Of a stretch of 51,033 nt of DNA, positions 47,201 to 51,033 are shown piece by piece; position 1 is the stretch's first letter, and each line of letters starts with the position of its first letter. Origin of the DNA: Ichthyophonus hoferi (lineage: Eukaryota; Opisthokonta; Ichthyosporea; Ichthyophonida; Ichthyophonidae). The notes beneath the pieces were generated by a model that saw only the letters and a list, made by a program, of their open reading frames with translations, was not told the DNA's origin and did not search any database. Location of the stretch: assembly GCA_002751075.1 (NCBI GenBank), contig NAOQ01000078.1:105499-156531 (forward strand). Direction: 5' to 3'. Made by a program: the position numbers and the translations under genes.

Positions 47201-48553
47201 ACCTTACTGTATTACTTTGAACTATAAGGCCCACATATGCAGATATTTACATACCTCTATCCCCCCCTTACATACCTTTTCTTCTGCCTCTTTCACCCCC
47301 ACTTCTTCTCTTCCTCTTCCTCTCTAGGTCATACCGAGCCCCTAGACATTGTCTGCTATTCTACCCCACAGGGTGTGGTGTACTCACACCTAGAGATGCT
47401 TTATGCATTGTTAAGTGACATAGATTTAGGGTCGGAGGTACTACGATGGATGGGTCCTTTAAGAATTACCGTGTGGGCCTTGATCAGGATTGCATTCCTA
47501 AGGAAATATAACGCTAAGCTGACGTGGTAGGCGGATATCTTACCTTATCCCTCTCTTCCTTATTATTATAATATAGTGTGATATAGTATATTATATTATA
47601 TTATTGGTTCATTATATGTTTTTCTCTCTATTTCTTCCTACACATTGCACACATATACATAGTAATTATTCACCCGCCCTGTAATTTTAATGGAACTTTC
47701 CTGTTCAACCATCTTCTCTCCCTTCTTATCTTCTTCATCTCCGCCATACACATATACTAACCTATCTCCTCCTCTCTAGGATCCCAGCTGAGCCTAATGA
47801 GCACCCAGTACCCGACTACACTCAGACAGACCCTACCCTCCGTTACGGGCCAGTACGCCGTCATACTGGACCTGGTGCCACCCGCCCAGAGAGCAATTGG
47901 AGCGAGGCTTCAGGGTCGTTTACCCTGTTCAATGCTATGAATGTAGCCTGGCCTTTCAACGACCTATGCCTAGCACCCTATGCGAGTCATAAAGATGGCA
48001 CTATAGACTTGGTGTTCTCTACCACGTCGTGTAGGGCGGCTATGTTTAAGTCGTTGTTGAATGGGAGTAAGGCGAAACATGTCGGGGCTAAAGGAATTTC
48101 ATACGAGAAATGCAAGGTGGGTTGGGATGGTTGCTATAACTGTGTATTAGTATATGTTAGTTAGGTAGTGGCCTTTGGCAATTATCAATGCTATCTGTAT
48201 ATGAGTGCGTGGATTATCAAATATATGCCTATGTATTATTGATAGAAATGTTGCTTCATATGACTATATATATACTAGTACTGATAGGCATATAGTAGCA
48301 GTTCACATAACCTTTCTATCTATATTCTATATATGCAATTACAAAACCTAACCATATATGATGCGTTTCATTACTACAGGCTTTCCGATTGGAGCCTATT
48401 GAAGATGAAACAACCACTAAGAGGAGTATAATTAATGTAGATGGAGAGAATTGTGGTGTAGGAGCAACTGAAGCAGAAATCTTTCCCTCCCTGGTTCGTG
48501 TTTTCACACCCCGGAGTGTACCATCAGTTATGCCTTGGAGAAGTTCTCATTAA
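44205..48553 (+). CDS. SPHK: sphingosine kinase, nine exons, 474 aa
   Basis: Exons 44205-44358, 45254-45348, 45620-45728, 45979-46097, 46447-46612, 46932-47003, 47328-47526, 47780-48116 and 48380-48553; all junctions in phase. Phosphorylates sphingoid bases to sphingosine-1-phosphate (DAG-kinase superfamily fold). Conserved blocks: MLILVNPVGGSKKALKVYKK (nucleotide-binding loop, 127-146), RRGHAEEIAHDLKLDEYEGI, VSGDGLPNEVINGLLCRPDW (GDG at 184-186), GFIPAGSGNGTAFSLG, RWMGPLRITVWALIRI, NDLCLAPYASHKDGTIDLVF, and a C-terminal IINVDGENC with the usual DGE. The residue after GDGLP is Asn where His is common. The N-terminal about 110 residues form the PH-like leader usual in fungal and animal enzymes. 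Exon 4 could also end at a second GT, but only the GTAAGG site keeps phase with exon 5. Intron 5 of a sense pyrimidine-rich set. Confidence 0.95.
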
Positions 48554-48595
48554 GATATTCATTAAGATATTCATTAAGATGTTCATTAAGATATG
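48548..48595 (+). repeat. four 12-bp CATTAAGATATT units across the SPHK stop codon
   Basis: Units at 48548-48559, 48560-48571, 48572-48583 and 48584-48595. The first contains the last sense codon (CAT) and the TAA stop. Because the unit is 12 nt, each copy carries an in-frame TAA. Confidence 0.95.
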
Positions 48596-48802
48596 AACCG
48601 TCCAATGTGGGCTGGATTATAATGTAGAAATATTATGTAATATGAACCAGTAAACCAATAGCAAAGGACACAGCCTATACATGATTGGCTCTAAGTAAAT
48701 TAAATATAAAGGCTCAGATCAACGAGCTTGACTTACAGAAAATTATAGATAACTTATTCTGTGGAATAATTACACGCAATTTGACTATCAATACAAGATT
48801 TG

Positions 48803-48808
48803 AATAAA
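48803..48808 (+). terminator. candidate poly(A) signal of sphingosine kinase
   Basis: AATAAA about 250 nt after the stop, followed by a second AATAAA-like run, and about 85 bp before the transposon insertion. Confidence 0.4.
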
Positions 48809-49108
48809 AATAAAACATAAATGTTTTCTTAGTAGTACATCACAGCTTTTTAATATTAAATTTTAAATTTTTATTTGTTTTTAATAAGTCTACTATACCT
48901 TTTTACCTTCACAATAAGAATTTTAATCTACAAAACAGAAATTTTAAATTTAAATTTAAATGTGAATTTTAAACTTCTAAACGAAAATCATAAAAATATT
49001 CAATAAACAACCAAAAACGCATACGATAATTTTTTAGCTTTTTTTTTTTTAAAAAAAAATGAAACTATAACAATTAATATAAATTAAAATAATCACAACA
49101 CTAAACTC

Positions 49109-49327
49109 ATGGCACACCATCGTAAAAAAGCTCAACAGGATGAGTGGTCACGTAAAAGAACCCAGATAATTGCTGTATATAATCCCAGGGGTCATTGGAA
49201 AAATTTAGCAGCCAACCTCTCCGTACCAGAAAAACAACATATGGATGGGTTCTTGAGGGTGGCTGAAAGGACTTCAAAGGCGGTCGTCGATTTAGAAAAA
49301 TTACAGAAAAGCATTGTAATTTCTTAG
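49109..49327 (+). pseudogene. transposase N-terminal part (helix-turn-helix region)
   Basis: 72 codons from MAHHRKKAQQDEWSRKRTQI, through IIAVYNPRGHWKNLAANLSV, to DLEKLQKSIV. Basic start and position match the paired DNA-binding domain of Tc1/mariner transposases. The frame ends early, before the catalytic core. Confidence 0.7.
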
Positions 49328-49412
49328 AGTTGAGTAATTTGAGAATAATTCTTAAAGAATTAGGAAGATTGCCTTTTGTCTAATTTGGGATAACAGTTTC
49401 AATAACGACAAT

Positions 49413-49955
49413 TTGCAAGCATTTAAATCTTTATTGTATACTGTTAAATCTGTGAGGAATGAACCTGAAAGGGCCAATTCTGAGGTTAACAAGGGAAAGA
49501 GAGGTGATTACGTAAGGCAGTTGCTGGAATATCTGTTTCAGGGAAATCCCATATTATATATAGATGAGACCAATTTCAACCTGCATATATCTCGCTGTAA
49601 TGGTCGAGCGTTGCGCGATTACGGGCCAATGCTCTTGCAGCCGGTACAAGAGACGCTAATGTTCATGGTTGACTGTATAAGTACAATGGGGCTTACATAT
49701 CATGAAATACGCACAGGCTCTTTCACAAGAGAAGCTGCTCAGAACCGGATGAGAATTTGTCTTAGAACTGCAAAAGTAAATTATGGCTCTCCTGCTCTTA
49801 TTGATATTGGTAATGCAAGTTGTCATAGCCAAATAAAGTCCTTTCTATTGGAGCCCGAATTCCAGGGTAATATTTCTTTTAAGGATTTAACCCTATAGCC
49901 CAATGTTGAATCCTATAGAAACAGTTTGGTCAAACGTTAAGGCCGATGTTAAGAG
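49413..49955 (+). pseudogene. transposase catalytic region (DDE), degenerate
   Basis: Open frame 49413-49898 includes the first catalytic Asp in ILYIDETNFNLHISRCNGRA and the second region LIDIGNASCHSQIKSFLLEP, where the usual Asp of DNA(S/P)CH is Gly. The frame ends in a stop at 49898, and the SPMLNPIETVWSN block with the catalytic Glu follows in another frame (about 49899-49940), so a small deletion has occurred. Spacing from the second site to the Glu is about 36 residues, more than the 34 of classic Tc1. Not able to make an active enzyme. Confidence 0.85.
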
Positions 49956-50319
49956 AATTATAGCTTCTATATAAGATTAAGTCTATGCTTAGCACTAATA
50001 GTAAAAATCTCCCTGTTTCCGTGCATAGATTAAGAATATTGGAATCGCTAATGTCCGAGACGATAAGTAATGTGGAAGGTTGTTGATTGTGTTGGCTGTA
50101 TTTAGGGTGTTAATAGATACTTTGCTCCTTCTTTATAACTTGAAGATGTTAGTTTTTAATTAAATATTGGGTGGACTTACTGTTTTTATCCTTCTTTTGT
50201 TTTTGGTTTTTATTGAATACTTTGATGATTCTTATATGAAAGTTTAAAATTCACATATTAACATTTAAAATTCCTATTTTGTAAATTAAATTTTTTCTTG
50301 TGAAGGTAAAAAAGTATTG

Positions 50320-51033
50320 TACTGATCTGGAAATTACAATAAAGATACAATGATTATAGAATACAGAACAAGTATCTTTTAATCATTAAGTAAAGTATAT
50401 ATAAGAAAAGCAAAGCTTTATCTCATAACAATTAAAACGTTAGTACCCGTGTTTATTAGTAGTTGTTTTCGTTTCTTTTATCCTTTCCGCAACATTCTTT
50501 AGCTTTTATGGGTGTCAAATCTGGCTGTGTTCACCAATGGCAATGTTATTAGTCACCAACAATACAATTTTAAATGTAAATTTGAAATATACCATTCATT
50601 GGTAAATTATCACTGATATAAATGCATATAGGAGGTATCAATAACGCAGCATCATTGGTCATCTTATGCATTGTTGATACCCAGGTATCAGTAACGCGAC
50701 CGCATTGGTTATCTTCCACATCATTAAAATCCGTAATCGCCTACTGGATCTATTATAAAGATTCTTGATTTCTATTGGCTAATACAATGTGATTATACTA
50801 CTTAGTATCTTAATTTCTGGTAAACCTATTTGAATAAATTGCTAGATTGAGTAGACGTCCACTTATGTAAATAATTAGATTATGCTCAAAAGTAACGGTC
50901 ACTAATGATTCAATTTAATTTGAGCTATTAAAATGTTTTTGGACCAATGGCAGTTATATATTACTGTTCTATAAAGCCTGTACTCGGTGTTTCGGTGTTT
51001 CGGTCGTTTTTTCCTTTTTTTGTAGTAATTCGT
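50320..51033 (+). promoter_or_regulatory. promoter-like region of a gene starting beyond the window
   Basis: After AT-rich DNA, two 50-bp tandem units begin at 50633 and 50683 (AGGTATCARTAACGC, each with ATTGGTYATCTT). Further CCAAT/ATTGG boxes follow (50777, 50944-50948), then CTATAAAG at 50969-50976, which looks like a TATA box, and a repeated GTTTCGGT near 50988-51004. The order CCAAT then TATA points to rightward transcription past 51033. Confidence 0.4.

Larger units (their letters stand above)
48893..50319 (+). mobile_element. Tc1/mariner (IS630) superfamily DNA transposon, decayed
   Basis: About 1427 bp bounded by TA dinucleotides (48891-48892 and 50320-50321), as expected of TA target duplication. 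Ends are long inverted repeats of about 140 bp: left CTATACCTTTTTACCTTCAC, right (reversed) CAATACTTTTTTACCTTCAC, both continuing with matching blocks GTGAATTTTAAACTT and TATTCAATAAA. Inside are two transposase open frames on the plus strand (49109-49327, 49413-49898). It is not intact. The inverted repeats differ at many positions, suggesting an old insertion. It lies just 3' of the sphingosine kinase gene. Confidence 0.9.

Overview
The window is nuclear DNA from an AT-rich, intron-rich eukaryote that uses the standard genetic code. Coding exons are short (16 nt to about 740 nt) islands of higher GC in very AT-rich introns and spacers full of ATAAT, ATT and TA microsatellites. Splice signals are GT..AG. 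The protein set (metazoan/fungal-type phosphoserine phosphatase, nucleolin/Gar2, PC4/Sub1, RNF126-type E3 ligase, sphingosine kinase) suggests a unicellular opisthokont, such as an early-diverging fungus or an ichthyosporean-like holozoan. The sequence alone does not settle which. No rRNA, tRNA, CRISPR or viral element was recognised.

Layout, left to right. (1) 1-6 kb: an ATT microsatellite, a possible tiny two-exon gene (+, 773-1330) and a well-supported seven-exon gene of unknown function (-, 1812-5851). (2) 9.2-13.3 kb: five-exon phosphoserine phosphatase (+), whose third intron carries decayed tandem copies of the end of exon 3. (3) 14.3-22.4 kb: two divergent single-RRM genes (- 14290-16355 and + 18157-22376), both with mitochondrial-presequence-like N-termini; the second has a long Asn/Arg/Asp/Gly/Tyr-rich tail. 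(4) 22.5-26.5 kb: part of an unidentified gene (-), then the highly biased nucleolin/Gar2 gene (-), which contains a 25-N assembly gap in its RGG region. (5) 28.3-32 kb: two small unidentified + genes and weaker antisense coding signals. (6) 32.9-36.3 kb: seven-exon RNF126/115-type RING-H2 E3 ligase (-). (7) 39.2-41.4 kb: PC4/Sub1 coactivator (+). (8) 42.3-43.0 kb: small three-exon gene (-). (9) 44.2-48.6 kb: nine-exon sphingosine kinase (+). (10) 48.9-50.3 kb: a decayed Tc1/mariner-type transposon with long inverted repeats, then promoter-like DNA facing out of the window.

The exon models were assembled by hand from splice signals, reading phase and family resemblance. For the seven recognised families every junction keeps phase and the protein aligns with the family (the Gar2 last exon can be followed only up to its assembly gap). 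The genes do not form a pathway. They are ordinary housekeeping genes: serine synthesis, mitochondrial or general RNA binding, ribosome biogenesis, ubiquitin ligation, transcription and sphingolipid signalling. The accessory interest lies in two dispersed repeat families (one SINE-like with a B-box-like motif, one about 360-380 bp with three same-strand copies), the duplicated exon end in the phosphatase gene, a shared intron position in the RNP1 motif of three RRM genes, and a possible 15-residue splice variant of PC4.
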